From Gorsachius magnificus (Eukaryota > Chordata > Aves > Pelecaniformes > Ardeidae): a stretch of 64,000 bases of DNA. Where the stretch lies: NCBI GenBank assembly GCA_034008185.1, contig CM067082.1, positions 126,977,988 to 127,041,987 of the forward strand. Direction: 5' to 3'. The notes under the pieces are model-generated. The model saw nothing but the letters and a program-made list of their open reading frames with translations, did no database searches and was not told where the DNA came from. Of this stretch, positions 51,633 through 63,805 are shown piece by piece. Position 1 is the stretch's first letter. The number at the start of each line of letters is the position of its first letter. Position numbers and translations under genes: made by a program.

Positions 51633-51640
51633 TGTATATA
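51633..51640 (+). promoter_or_regulatory. Pumilio-type site TGTATATA in the proximal 3' UTR
   Basis: The octamer matches the Pumilio response element TGTANATA exactly. It lies before the proximal poly(A) signal, so short and long transcripts would both carry it. Function is inferred from sequence only. Confidence 0.45.
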
Positions 51641-51719
51641 TTTACCTTACAGCATTTTCCTGTCTTCACTAATTTTAGCAATGCATTCATATTAGCTGAT
51701 GGCAATAGTCACTCATGAC

Positions 51720-51725
51720 AATAAA
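51720..51725 (+). terminator. Proximal poly(A) signal AATAAA
   Basis: A canonical hexamer 468 bases after the stop is followed within 10-35 bases by a T-rich and GT-rich stretch (51729-51759: TTTTTGTCTC, TTTTTGTTTTG), which is a good downstream element. Cleavage would be expected near 51740. Confidence 0.55.
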
Positions 51726-52243
51726 TGGCTTTTTGTCTCTTTATTTTTGTTTTGTTTTTCCAAAGACATACAATACATGCAGATACTTTTGTTCAAGTAG
51801 AGAACAATACAACAGTGTCTGCTAGGACACGTCCTTGTATGACAGACAAAACAAACCTTATGTTGCATTTACTATCAACTGCTGCTAATAGGGTATTATT
51901 AAACTTACCTAGCTCCTCAATTCTTCTTATCTTATAACTGCAAAAAACGATTTTTAGGATCATAAGGATAGTCCAGTAACCTGCCAAAAAATGTCATGTT
52001 CCACTCATGCTCGGTGGAAACTTCCCAAAGGATTATTAATTTCTATTTTGTCATAATTGAGTACATTGATAGATACTGACACTCTGCAGAAATGCTGTTG
52101 CTTCATCTTCAGTTTAAAAAAAACAGCAGATAAGCTGAAAGTTATTATCAACTGCTTATGTTGGTAGAAATTAAAATATGAACGTAACTCAGTATTGTGT
52201 CCCATGTGTAAAATCAAGACACATTTTCTGTTATAAGCTTTTG

Positions 52244-52251
52244 TGTACATA
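52244..52251 (+). promoter_or_regulatory. Pumilio-type site TGTACATA in the distal 3' UTR
   Basis: A second exact TGTANATA octamer lies 67 bases before the distal AATAAA. It would be present only in transcripts that use the distal poly(A) site or later ones. Confidence 0.45.
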
Positions 52252-52317
52252 CAGGCAAATACCAAACCCCAAAATTTAATGCAAACCATTGATTGTACTT
52301 TGTAAAGAAATATGTTT

Positions 52318-52323
52318 AATAAA
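52318..52323 (+). terminator. Distal poly(A) signal AATAAA
   Basis: A canonical hexamer is followed by T-rich and TCTGGTCTCTC sequence. Use of this site gives a 3' UTR of about 1.09 kb, close to the usual MEOX2 length, so I take it as the main end. Confidence 0.6.
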
Positions 52324-52345
52324 TAATCCTTTTTAAATAATTCTG

Positions 52346-54590
52346 GTCTCTCTACAGTGATTTCATAGGATACTTAAAGTGGGTTTTGTACAAGTCCTAA
52401 GGCAGCTCTGCCTTTTTTGGGTCTTTCGGAACTTTGTCTGTGAACAACAGGCACAAAGCTACGTTTTCAAATTTGGGCCTTTTAATCTTGGATAAACCTT
52501 CTACCTTGATCCATTTGGGAAACTCTTTCCTTTAGCAGGAAAAAGGCATCTAGCAGCTAATGATGTCTTCAGCCAAAAACAACAAGAGACTGTTCAACCA
52601 TTTTTCCAGATTTAGAGCAAATATAAAGAGTTATTTTGTTGGACCTTGTTGAAATGGATGAAGGGGAATAAATATCAGGAAGGGATGCATACTTATATTA
52701 TCATGCCTTTGTTCAATAAAGCTGTTCAGGAGAAAAAACCAAAATACCTCAAAAAAATTCAGAGATGAATTGGACTGGGTAGTGGAAGGGAAGGAGCTGA
52801 GCTAAAGAAAGAGCGAGCAAGAAATGTGCATATCCTAGTAAATGCTTGTGAGCATTCTCTGAAGCTCTGCTATGTGGAGCACTAGGGCATCATAAAAGTT
52901 AAATGCGATCAAGAGCTGTGTGCCTGTTTTCCAAAGCCTTTCCACTGTAGGTTTGATCTTTCTTGCACATTAATTGTTGTCATGATCATTTTAGTTTAAA
53001 ATATCCAAGCAATGGGTAATTCATTTCTTTAAAGACTTTAGAGCATTTTATTGATTCCAGCAGTTAAGGGGTTTTGCATTTGTTTCTCAGTTCTTTTTCA
53101 AATCCCTTTGTCATTCAAAATTGCTGAGAATAGGAGTAGGAAAAAGAAGTAAGCCAACTACTTGTGAATACTTGATATTTTTGATTTCATGGCTGGATGG
53201 GAAAGTTTTTTGGGGGGTGGTGGGGACTATTAAAATGGGAAAAAAACTCTAGTGATTCAGCCTAAAGCTTTCTATTCTTGGCTGGCTTTTTTCTCCTTCT
53301 TAAATGAAATATAGCTAAATTTCAAAATGAAAAATTAGAATGAAAAGTTGACAAAAAGCATCTTGAATTTTCAGGTAACACAGAGATTTAGTCAAATATT
53401 ATGTAACTTGTTTTTCTAGTAAAGAGGGGAGCACAGATTACTGTCTTTCAAATAGTCTGTTTGCCAAAAATGCCTTTTCAGGTTTGCAGAATTGTTTGTT
53501 GCTGTCTAAGACTGAACCTGAAAAAGGATCAGCCAAGTTTGAGCTGATATTTTACAAAACAAATGGAAGTGCTTTATTTACATCACCTGAACTGCACCAG
53601 CAATGTGTTCCTAGCCCAAGGCATTTTGAGAGGTGTATTGTTGTGTTAGTGGCACCTTGATTTGACTGGGATACTTGCAGTGGGGGAGCAGCCAAAATGT
53701 GTGATGACGGCAATCTGCAAACCATAATAGTCTCATTACCAGGAAGAATTTTTTCCTATTGAGAAAGAGAGTCTTTTTCCATTTTCCTAGTTTTAACTGA
53801 ATCTGCTGAGACTTAAAAGCACAGGTTGAAGAGAGAGAAACTTGTGCAAATGGATTTACAGTGCTAGGAGAATTTTTGTTTAGATAATTGAATGAACCTT
53901 CAAACAAAGGACGAAATTATGTACTTTATATTACAGGAAAAAAAGAAGACTAACAAAATTAATCATCTCCCATCCTTTATAAACAGCTCAGACTTTGAAT
54001 TTGGCTGTAAGGTGCTAACTGTACGTAGTAACCTCTCAGATTACTTAAAGGCCTCTGGTGGCTTTAAACAACTGTTTTGTGGGTACACCATTGGTAAGTG
54101 CAATATGGTGCAGAGATCCCACACTGGCAGAAGTTGAAGTTACAAAATCTAAGCACAGTGAGCTTCCTACCATGGTCTTCAAGGAATTTAATTACAAGCC
54201 CTACAGAAATACAGACATGCTTCTTCCAGATTTCAGCTAGCTCATATTCAGGCCACACGTAGCAGCAACGAAGGCCCTGTGCTTTAACTCTGCTTTGTGC
54301 GTTAGCGAGTCTGCTCAGGACTCCTCAACGCTGATGATGTCTCATCTTGTTCTGAATACCCCAATTACTCAAAAACTGTCTTATGGAAGCCCCCAGGCTC
54401 AATCACCTGCTGTAACATATTATGACTCTGTATCAAAATTTTAGCATAGTTTTGTTGCTGAAAACAGTCATGGATAAAGGCTTTTGAACTATAACTTGAA
54501 GTTTTGTTTTATCTTCATTGGCTTATATCTGTCTGCAGACTAACAGAAAGTTCTTCTACCAATCTAGCCATATGGTATAGCTAAGACTAT
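52346..54590. other. Intergenic: immediate downstream flank of MEOX2
   Basis: Unique AT-rich sequence. Beyond the two extra AATAAA hexamers I see no exon and no recognisable repeat. Confidence 0.6.
52668..52720 (+). terminator. Two further AATAAA hexamers (52668 and 52715)
   Basis: Hexamers within GGGGAATAAATATC and GTTCAATAAAGCTG lie about 350-400 bases beyond the presumed end. The second is followed by GCTGTTCAGG. They may be alternative ends or chance occurrences in AT-rich DNA. Confidence 0.25.
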
Positions 54591-54692
54591 ACCATTTAAC
54601 AGATGGACAAAATCAAGCCCTGAGATTGTGATTTGCCTGAAGTTGTGGAGGCACTTGGTGGTAGAGTGAAATGTGATGAAACCTAGTTTGGT
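54591..54692 (-). repeat. MIR-type (core) SINE remnant
   Basis: Read on the + strand, ATTTAACAGATGGACAAAAT, then TGATTTGCCTGAAGTTGTGG, then GCACTTGGTGGTAGAGTGAA, then GAAACCTAGTTT follows in order the reverse complement of MIR ('attttacagatggggaaact ... gtgacttgcccaaggtcaca ... cagtggcagagctggga ... gaacccaggt'). Several collinear blocks with correct spacing make this the best-supported SINE in the window. Confidence 0.6.
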
Positions 54693-55015
54693 TTATTTAT
54701 CTTTATTAGTTTCTGTTATTAAATAATGGCTAATCAATTTTCATGACATAATGATTCCTGCTTTTCTAATGATGTATTTTTTGACTTACAGTAATTTTGA
54801 TGTCTTACTTGTCCAGAGTCTACCCGTCTTTGATGTTCTGTTGCTAGGCTAATGCTGAGCCAGACACAGAAATGTGTACTCTTAGGAAACATAGACAGAA
54901 AATATAATTGACTGTAAAAAGGCAGTGATGTTTAACAGTTTAATTTTCAACATGATGGATGATAAGAATTCTTTTTTCTGCTGTCCATGGGGTACAAGGC
55001 TATATATTATTTGCA

Positions 55016-55173
55016 GTGTTTCTTTTCTTTTCTCTTCTCTTCTCTTCTCTTCTCTTCTCTTCTCTTCTCTTCTCTTCTCTTCTCTTCTCTTCTCTTCTCT
55101 TCTCTTCTCTCTTCTCTTTTCTTCTCTTCTCTCTTCTCTTCTCTTCTCTTCTCTTCTCTTCTCTTCTCTTCTT
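55016..55173. repeat. (TTCTC)n pentanucleotide microsatellite, about 155 bp
   Basis: An almost pure TTCTC/CTTCT array with a few interruptions (CTCTCTTCTC and CTCTTTTC near 55110-55135). The strand carries only pyrimidines. Open frames in three phases through it (Ser/Leu/Phe repeats) are artefacts of the absence of purines. Confidence 0.98.
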
Positions 55174-58100
55174 GACTGTTGGGTTTTTATTTTGTGTTTT
55201 TGTTTATCATGGCTTCATTGTTTTCAGATTTATTTTGCCAATAGCAGTTCAAGAGGTGTGGTTAAAATAACACCATTGCAAGCTGGCTGAATTTATTAAA
55301 TCACAATTTGGAAGTAGTTTGGGAATTAAATGCTTATATTTTCTTGACTTTCTTTTCTTTTCATTGGATCCAAAAATATTCAAAAATGGAGCACAAGAAG
55401 GAGAAACTCTATGCCTACGTCTTTCCACCACAGGCCAACTTTCAAGGTAGTTTATGTATCCTGCTTTCTTAAATGAAGGCTCTGACTGCTGCAATAATAT
55501 TATTTGTACAAATAAAGAAAGAAACACCATTAGGACATGCACTCTTAGTAGCTATGAGGAAACATAGTTATATAAGTTAGGGACAAAATGTCAGCTTGAG
55601 CCTTCATTTAGAATTTCCTGGCTTCAGTCAGTTTATGTCTCTTGGGTGAGCTTGTATTTAATAGAGTACATGCAGTATTTAAGATTGGCTACAAGGTTCA
55701 AGAAATTTTAAAGAGTAATGTTTAACCAATTATGTACTGTAATTTAATATTGTTATGCAATGTGTGTGGATTGAAAGGGAGAATTCTGTACACAACCTGA
55801 TGTCTATATTAATTTAAAAAAGGCAATGTAGCCAATAGATGGCAAAAACTGGCATTGGGCATCAGTGATGATGCACATTATTACCTCAGACTAATAAGGA
55901 CTTACTAGAGCTCATTTGCTTTTATATGTTTCTGTTCATTTTCATTTTAAGCTCATAGTCTTTTGACATGATTTACAGCTGAAAGCTGCAGTGTAGGAAT
56001 CAATTTCAACGTAATTTAAGGCCCCTGGCTGTTAGTCAGGGCCTCCATATGGCATAATAAGAGGTTATCAGAGTCATCTGTACAAACTGCAAATGCATTG
56101 GAAGTTTCTCAGCCATTTATTACTTCTGTCCGAGTCGTGCACGCAGATCTGTTAGCTAGTGTCCTTTTCCTGGCATCTGAACTGTCATGACTCCTATCTG
56201 CAGAAATTTGGTGAAACTTTACTTTCACATTAGTGACCAACAAGTTTCAGATTCACTCATCCTTTAAGTAAACAGCACAGTAATTGATTTCTGTAGGAAC
56301 TTCCGTGTCTTATAACCACGTGATAATATCATGGGTTTGGTGATACAAAGGTGTTCTCCAAAACCATATGAAGCAATTCATGTGACAAATATCTATAAAA
56401 ATGGTTTAGTATTTAAGGACAGATTCTCATCCTTAGTGTCACCATGAATATATAGACACTGTATGTGTTACTTATATTTGCTTATGGACTGCAGGGTTTT
56501 TAGAAATATGCCTATTCTGAATGCTTACCATATTATTTGCCAAGAAAGTCACATGCACAGCTGAGAAAATACTGAAATGGGCATTTTCCCAAATTAAAAA
56601 TTTATCTTGAAAAGTGCCCTTAGAAAAATTTTACACAATCACCACAGAAATGCATTTAAGAGACTAAAAACTACCAGGGGAGGAAAAAAAAAAGCTCTAG
56701 TTTGGAATTACAACACATTGTAAATAATTTTGTATATGTATTTCTATAATTTTCAAGTATATACCTATTCATTGGATCTATGGAAACAAAATGCACAATT
56801 TTTTAGTTCTTAAGCGATACTAAATACAACATAGAGCTGTTACTTTTCTCATTTTAGCATATTTGCATAAGACATTTGATTCTGATGATAATATTATGAA
56901 GAGTTCTCAGGACTCCTTTTATATAGAATATTTTTGCAAGAAAGAAGTAAAGGTTCTTTTAAGGAAGCAAAGGACCTCTTCTAAAGCCTATAGATGGCAA
57001 TGGAAAGATTACGATTGATTTCACAGGGATTTGGATTTAGCCCAAAGTACACACAAAAGTTCATACAAATCAGTGAACAGTCCAGGATTAAGACATTAGC
57101 CAATAATTTCCAAAGTGACTGTTGACTTTGTGCCTCCGTTATGACACACGGTATCCTGATTTCAGCGAAGTTTTGAGTACACATTGAAAATTAGGACCAC
57201 TTTATGGAAATGTGAGTTGAGGACCCCATGTTACTAGCCAGTTAAGAAAATTTTGTTCTTGGTTCTAACAAGAGTCTTATAATACAGGATTTCTATAGCT
57301 GGCAAATCATCACATTATGTTATTAAATCACAGGTTTCATAACTAATATAAAAGAAACTTGCTATGCTGCTTTCCTTCTCCTGTAATTTGTGGCATTAGT
57401 AGATAAGAAAAATAAAGCGCATTATATATAGAGGTAGGTTTGAACAGATGTTCCCGACTGGTTGCAGGGGGGGTAGGGGTGTCAAGGAAGGTAAAACTTT
57501 CCTTCCACTCAGATGTCTGTCTTGAATTTCTCACAGTTTTTGCAGACAGTTTGGCTCACTTCCAACATACATCGTTGCCTGTCTGGTATGAAAAATGCCA
57601 TCTGTGGTGTATGGAAGTTCTTTCTTTAAAAGTGGCCTGCTAATTATTCTTCAGGCAGGTGTTACTAAAGTGAAGTCAGGTGTCAAGCATGGTATAACCT
57701 TCGAATTGCCTAAAATTGCCCTGTTCTTCTATGCTGTTCTTTCCCAAAAGAATAGAACAGAATATTACAGAGGATTGAAATGTTGGTTGATATGGGATTG
57801 AGATGACTTATGCAGCGGTATATATTGTGGTGACACTCAAAAACTGAGAGTTAAAGGATGTGGGTTGAATGAAGTGTATAAATTTTCCAAAACAAATATC
57901 CTTCTGATTCTTATAATGCTTATAATATGCTTATAATAACTTTCTGCTCCTTCACGTTTGCACTGCCATGCTGCAAAACGTTAAAAGTCCTGGTGCTCTC
58001 AGAAATTTCAGGCAGGGTAAAAGGTGGTGGAAAGAATTTCCTTCTGTGCTTCAGCAGACTGGGAGAGCTGTTTGTTGAAAAGAGCGTGGAAGATGGCTGT

Positions 58101-61100
58101 GTTGTGTGAATGACACCTGCAAATTGTCACCTATATTCGCTCTCCAAAACACTCCTGCTTTAAAGCTTTTTGAAGATTAATAGGATGGTTAATGGGCCAG
58201 AATCAACACATGGGGGCTGCAGGCAGCCATTCAAGCGCTCCGTGAGCCCCAGCTCCCAGGATAAGCACTGCTGCTGCCTCTCATTTACAATAGTTAGTCT
58301 GCTGCTCTGTTCCTTACATGACATCAGCCCTCCCAACAGAAGATGAAAACTCACCACACTGAGCCAGATGTTAACAACACTTCTCTCTCCCTAGCAGATG
58401 AGTGTTGTTAGGAGGTGAGGGATTACCAGTATAAATGCGAGGCTTCCTATTTCCTATGCCATTTTCAGAAGGTCTTTTGAATAAACAGTCGTTTTACTCT
58501 TTGTAATCTTGGCGTTCAGAATGAATAACATTGTTAGTGGTTTAAAAAAATGAGGATGAGGAAAGCACAGGCACATTTACTCCTTTTGACAGTAAGATTT
58601 TGCATTGTTTGCTTTATCAGTTATGAAAGTAATCCAACTTTCTCCCCAGCCTTATGCAGAACCCTTGACAAAATATTTACAATAGATTGATCTAACACTG
58701 AGATAAAGAGCAGCCCTGTAAGTAACTGAGGATCTAGTGCTGTTACATTTTTGATCAACCCTGAGACATCTGGATGATTTTGAACTACCAGTCTTCTACT
58801 ACAAAGAACAGTTTTACTTTCATAAGGACTTCCTCTTGTGTTTTCAATATCATGCATAGCCTCTGACTGACTTAGCATATTGCGATAATGAGATGTACAC
58901 AAAGCACTGGCATGCAGCATTATTGAGATGATTTCCTTTTTGGCTCAGCCAGATTCCTGTTAAAAGTTATACGGACTCTTAAGAGACTAACAAAAGAAGA
59001 ATTAAAGATCCAGCAATGGCACGAAGATAAGCCTGATGAAGCTGGAGTTAGGATCTCATGAAATTAAAAGCAGACTTTGTATGAATACAGTTATTGAAAT
59101 ATACCATTGACATTTCATTACACAACAAAACCCAAACCCCTAAAAGCCGTTCTTGGCCCAAGTTGAATACCTATCAAAAATCCCAGTATTTACTTGTTAG
59201 AGCGGGTTCTTCATTAAATTTGCAGAATACAGGCTTAGATAAACATATTTTGATTAGAAAGACAGGAAAACAAAGCTGAAAATTGCACTGAAATTGTTCC
59301 TGTGCTGTAATGCATTAATGTCTAAAATCCATCCCATACCTGCTCACATTATGGATACAATGAGGATGAAGCCATAACTTTGTGACTGAGTCCATCCCAC
59401 AATGGCCTTTTGAATTACTTTGTGAATATAGCATTTGACAGTTGTATAGAGAGATTTATTTTAATTCTAGCAGAAGACTATAGGCTCCTAACACATTTGC
59501 AAGATATGTGCAAATACCTTCCACTGGCTCAGAATAGCAGAAAATCCCAAAAGTATAAAAAAAGGCTTTTCCACTGAACAGTCCTTTTGCAGTCATCTTT
59601 GATGAGTCTGATAAAGTTCTGAGGACTGGGGCAGATATAGGTTTCTCAGAAATGTTGACAGCAAAAGATTGTATTACCATCCAGGTATTTAAATTGGCAT
59701 CTAAAGAATCATGCTGAAAGGTATATACAGCTTTATGCAAACCATAAGCACCTAGTGCTGTGCAGCTCTCTCTGAGGTGAAACTTCACAGCTGTATAACA
59801 ATTCAGAGAATGACAACAGAAATGAATATGAATAATGATGTATCTAACCACAAGTGCAGTTTGCTTACTTAGCACCGCTTTGATTACTGCAATTACACAA
59901 ACTGGATTTTAATTGGGACACTGGATTTCAGTCCTCTGTTTCTTAATTTCTCCTATCTAGAAGAAAAACAATGTGTGAAACTTTTTTTTTCCCCTTTAAA
60001 GTGAATTGGGAAAGCCAAACATGATAGCAACAATTACTTATATAAAATACAATTTGTGATTTTTCATAACTATGAATTGGCAGATATGTCTTGCGTGTCA
60101 ACTAAGTAATGGCAAATTCACCAGAGTAGCATCAATAAAATCATGCCTGGGCATTGTATCTCTCAAATGCAAATAAACGATGCCAATGTATGGAAAAAAC
60201 TCATCACCTCAGTTCCCACACGGTTCTTCTCCAATTCAAGTATAAACATGTCCTAATCTCGCATAAAACATGAGTTTTCATTTTACAGGTGATGTTGTGA
60301 TGCACAAGGAAATAAAAATATCTTATTTTTAAGGATATTTAAGATCTTTTTTTCTGTGTTTGTGAGTTACAAAATCAAGTGAAGACTTAGTGATGTATTT
60401 GAGATGAAATCAAATGATTCCTCTGAATTTAATTAACCTGATTCATCAGAACTCTTCGTAGATTATATCTATGATACACCTATGATCAGAGAGTACTCAA
60501 TCTGTGAAATTTTTGGAAAATTTAATTATTGTTCTGTGGAAATTTTGACATTTGAAATTAGTTTTCACCCTAAATCAAGTTGCAAAGTGAACCTGATCAT
60601 AACAAAATCATCAACAAAGAAAACGAAGTAAAATCAAAACTTTTAGAGAATGTATATATATAAAATGTTTTGAACTTTCGTATTTCATTTTTTTGTTTAA
60701 ATGAGGAAATTGATACAATTTTGGTTTATCGTCACACTATTGCAGTGCTTTAGGCATCCTGCATAGGTGTGATTCAGAAAAACAAAATTAGATTCAGTAC
60801 TTATGTGAGCAATAGAACAATTTCAGTTGCCAAAAATAGCCAAGAAAAATAATGTAGATATTATTCCCTTTCTCATCTGGGCAAATAGGAAGAAAACTCT
60901 CAGCTTCTGAAGTGCCAGTTGGCATAAGGTCCAAGACATTTTTCACATGATAATGTCAGTAAGACAAGATGTGTGGAGGAAGTTTATGTAGGCATGTGCT
61001 TCAGTGGAGCAGAATGACTGGATGTGACAGATATCAACATTTTACACACTATTTGTGTACCTGGTAGCTCAGAATTACACACCAAATGTCTCACTGCAGA

Positions 61101-61170
61101 TCCTAATTTCAGCTACAATATTGTAATGCTAAAGTGTGATCTGCATGTGATCATTACATCTACTGTCTAG
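55174..61170. other. Intergenic AT-rich sequence: no gene seen
   Basis: Unique sequence with one old amniote repeat fragment at 57.0 kb. The longest frame is 139 codons on the minus strand (59456-59875). It shows no domain I recognise, and no poly(A) signal or splice context supports it. Confidence 0.5.
56997..57046. repeat. Old amniote interspersed repeat fragment
   Basis: GCAATGGAAAGATTACGATT, then GATTTCACAGGGATTTGGAT, then TTAGCCC follows the family pattern 'caatggaaagactcccattgacttcaatgggatttggatcaggccc' with few differences. Confidence 0.55.
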
Positions 61171-61175
61171 CAGAG

Positions 61176-61192
61176 AAAAAAAAAAAAAAAAA
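61176..61192. repeat. Poly-A tract
   Basis: Seventeen A residues following CAGAG. No retroelement body is recognised. Confidence 0.8.
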
Positions 61193-63080
61193 CCACACTC
61201 AGAAAAAAAGGGAAAGAATCCTCTAAGAAGCCTTTTCATGGACAATTTTCTTTGCTCATTACCTTAGAGTAACAGCCAGGGTTTGCTCAGGTTTAAAGGT
61301 AAGAAAGATGAAAAAATACAAAGGGGAAAAAAAAAACCAAAACTAAACTGGAGACATAGATCAACATGTTTCAGATGCCTTTAGCTTTGTGACAACACCT
61401 GGACTCCAAAGGTACAGTCATATTCAGTGGCACTTCTCAGAGTCTGAAGTTAATACTAACTTTCTTCTCTGAATTCTGAAGAGTTGGTAGAGAAAAGTCT
61501 TTGTTTATTCTTGGTTTCCCCACTTCCCATCCCATCCCTTCTTCTCACTGCTTTCCAAATCCAAAGATACAGCTCTCTGTGGCCCAAAAGAAAGGACTAA
61601 CAATGTTACAGAAACGGCTCAAACGCATCAACTGCAGTTTTACTGACTGAGAACCATGGTCTAAAGTCTACCAATTTACAAGTAACTATAGAGAGTTGTG
61701 AAGTCAATGAATTTTTTTTTCCAAACTGAAAAATGCAAAATAAAGTATTTTCTAAATTGTATTGCTTTATTCAGATTGACTATTCAGATTGTGCTAGATT
61801 TCGTAATCTTTTAAGAATGAACATGCATTCCCCAGGTAGCTCATCAGTCTCTTAAAAGCTAGAGAGATGATTCATGTCAAAATTATGGAGTTGATTCATT
61901 GCAAACCTACTCTAAGTAGACAGAACTGACCTTGATGGTTGCATCTGGACTCTTGCAAATCTTTTTCCAATTTTCCACTATTTTGTCTCCCAGTATCTTG
62001 AAAAATTGCCACAAAAAACCCACAAACCCCTAAGCATCCCCCAAAACACTGCACATACAAATCTTACTATTCTTGATTAGGCTTTGGCTCAGATATTAAA
62101 CCAGTAAGTGTTTCAGAACAGGTAAACAGCACAGCAAAGAAAACCTTACAGACATCTTGATCCCAGCTGCTGTATAAGTTACTCTGTAACACTGGAAGGA
62201 TTCCCCACAACTAAATATCAGGGAATACATTCCATACTTATGACATACAAATTTGAAGCCCATTTCATTCCCTGAACATAAAAAGAGATTAGAAACATTC
62301 ATGAATATATGGAGAACTAAATTTTGGAACTAGAATGAAGGAGGAAAAAATAGGCATTTCATAAGTGACTTGTCAATAGTCTTTTTGTCCTCAAAATGAT
62401 GTGTATGCATAAACAAAATTTAATTTATCTTTTCATTTATATTCATCATCTCAAAAAGATGGGGGGAGGAAGCAAAAAACCTTTTTGCTATGGTAAAATG
62501 TGACATATATATTACCTGTAATTTGATTGATCATACTCATTTCAATAATTTATTTTATCAAGTAACTTTTAGAGTTATTCTTGCCTTTCATACTATATTA
62601 AAAAGTGTGGGGCATGAAATGAACTTCAAGCTTGCAAAATGAAAAGTACTCAAAGATTGAAAACATTTATCCTTAAGTTTAACAGACAGTTCCAGTGCTT
62701 ATGCATTACGATAGTCTTTAATTAGCGCATCATACGCTACCCTGTACCAGGACCTCTAAATAGATTTCTGCTCTAGATTTCAAATATTCCAGAAACATTG
62801 GAGTTTCTGTGAATTTTCACTTCCTTTAAGTTTTTTTTCGTAACATTTTTCCCCCTAATAATTATTTGCAGATTTTCTTACATTTATTAACTAGTTTTTG
62901 CTCTGGTTCTAATTTTTCTTCAGTCCAAATGTCAGCTTTTAGTTGTTTCTGAAAGCTTCCAGGACCTTCTGGAGCTAACAGCTTCAGTTAGTTACCTTCT
63001 GAAAGGGAGATTGTTGATTAAAAAGGCCTGCAACTTCTGTCTTTACCTGACTGCTGATTAGGAAAGTACCTATTTAAGTC
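61193..63080. other. Intergenic AT-rich sequence: no feature seen
   Basis: Unique sequence with a second A-run at 61325-61336 and no coding potential above chance. Confidence 0.55.
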
Positions 63081-63089
63081 AGTAGGACT

Positions 63090-63805
63090 TCAGCTAGTAG
63101 GTATTTTGGCAGTTAGGGAGCCAGCTGGGGTGTGGAGAGCATGCTGGAATATCTCCAGGTAAGACGGGATTGCACCGTCTTGTAAGGTTTGGTCCTTGTA
63201 GACGTAACAGATAAATTACTTGGAGTGGATCAAAAGTGCTGGAGCGATGGGGGATGCCCTTATACAGGTTTGGGCTGTGGGGAGCACTTGGTACTTCTTG
63301 CTGCTTCTTCTCCCAGTGGGAGATGTACTTTGGCAGAGGTACTTAGGGATTGGGTAAGGAGCAGCGACTGTCACTTCAAGAATGACAAGCAGATGATGGA
63401 CAGGGTCTTCACAGAACCCTGGACCAGTGTGAGCATCAGCTGCAGGATGTAACAACAGAAGGAGAGCGAGAGGCTACTTGAGGATAAGCAGAAGATGGAG
63501 TCTCCCTGGCTGGAGGAGGCTGGCAGCTTGTGACTCCAGGCAGCAGGAGAAAGGCTCCTCCTTTGCTGTCAGATCTGAATTTGCAGCATTGATGCAGTGG
63601 CTCAAAGGCAAGGAAGGGGAATAAACTCTACTAATGGGGAACACAGAGGCAGCTGGATGAGAGGTGAGCACTGGCTCTGGAGTGGCAGGGGTCAGTGGCT
63701 GTGGATTCCCTTTGGAGTATGGTGGGGTGGCAGTGCCTATCTCCTACAAGGCTACTGGCCCAGAAGGCTTGTTGCCTGCCAGAGGCCCAGGTAACTTATT
63801 GTTTT
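63090..63805. other. GC-richer block next to an LTR-type repeat; possibly repeat-derived
   Basis: Base composition rises abruptly from AT-rich to balanced or GC-rich at about 63.09 kb and continues to the LTR-type repeat. The part around 63510-63600 (GGCAGCTTGTGACTCCAGGC, then AGCAGGAGAAAGGCTCCTCC) resembles a dispersed avian retroelement internal segment I recall only loosely. Frames are broken by stops at about the chance rate. Several donor-like CAG|GTAA motifs occur (GT at 63160 and 63791). It could equally be unique DNA or a non-coding exon. Confidence 0.3.

Larger units (their letters stand above)
51253..52345 (+). other. MEOX2: MEOX2 3' UTR (extent inferred from poly(A) signals)
   Basis: Non-coding sequence follows the stop codon. 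The distal boundary is inferred from AATAAA at 52318-52323. A shorter form would end near 51740, after AATAAA at 51720. About 1.1 kb agrees with the usual length of the MEOX2 3' UTR. Readable elements are a miR-130/301 seed match (51535-51541), Pumilio-type TGTANATA octamers (51633 and 52244) and a CAGTATT heptamer (52190-52196) that matches the miR-200b/429 seed. AATAAA hexamers at 52668 and 52715 could extend the UTR by about 400 bases. Confidence 0.75.

Noticed and set aside
54925..55290. Three overlapping Ser/Leu/Phe-repeat frames
   Set aside because: They are created by the stop-free TTCTC microsatellite, not by a gene.
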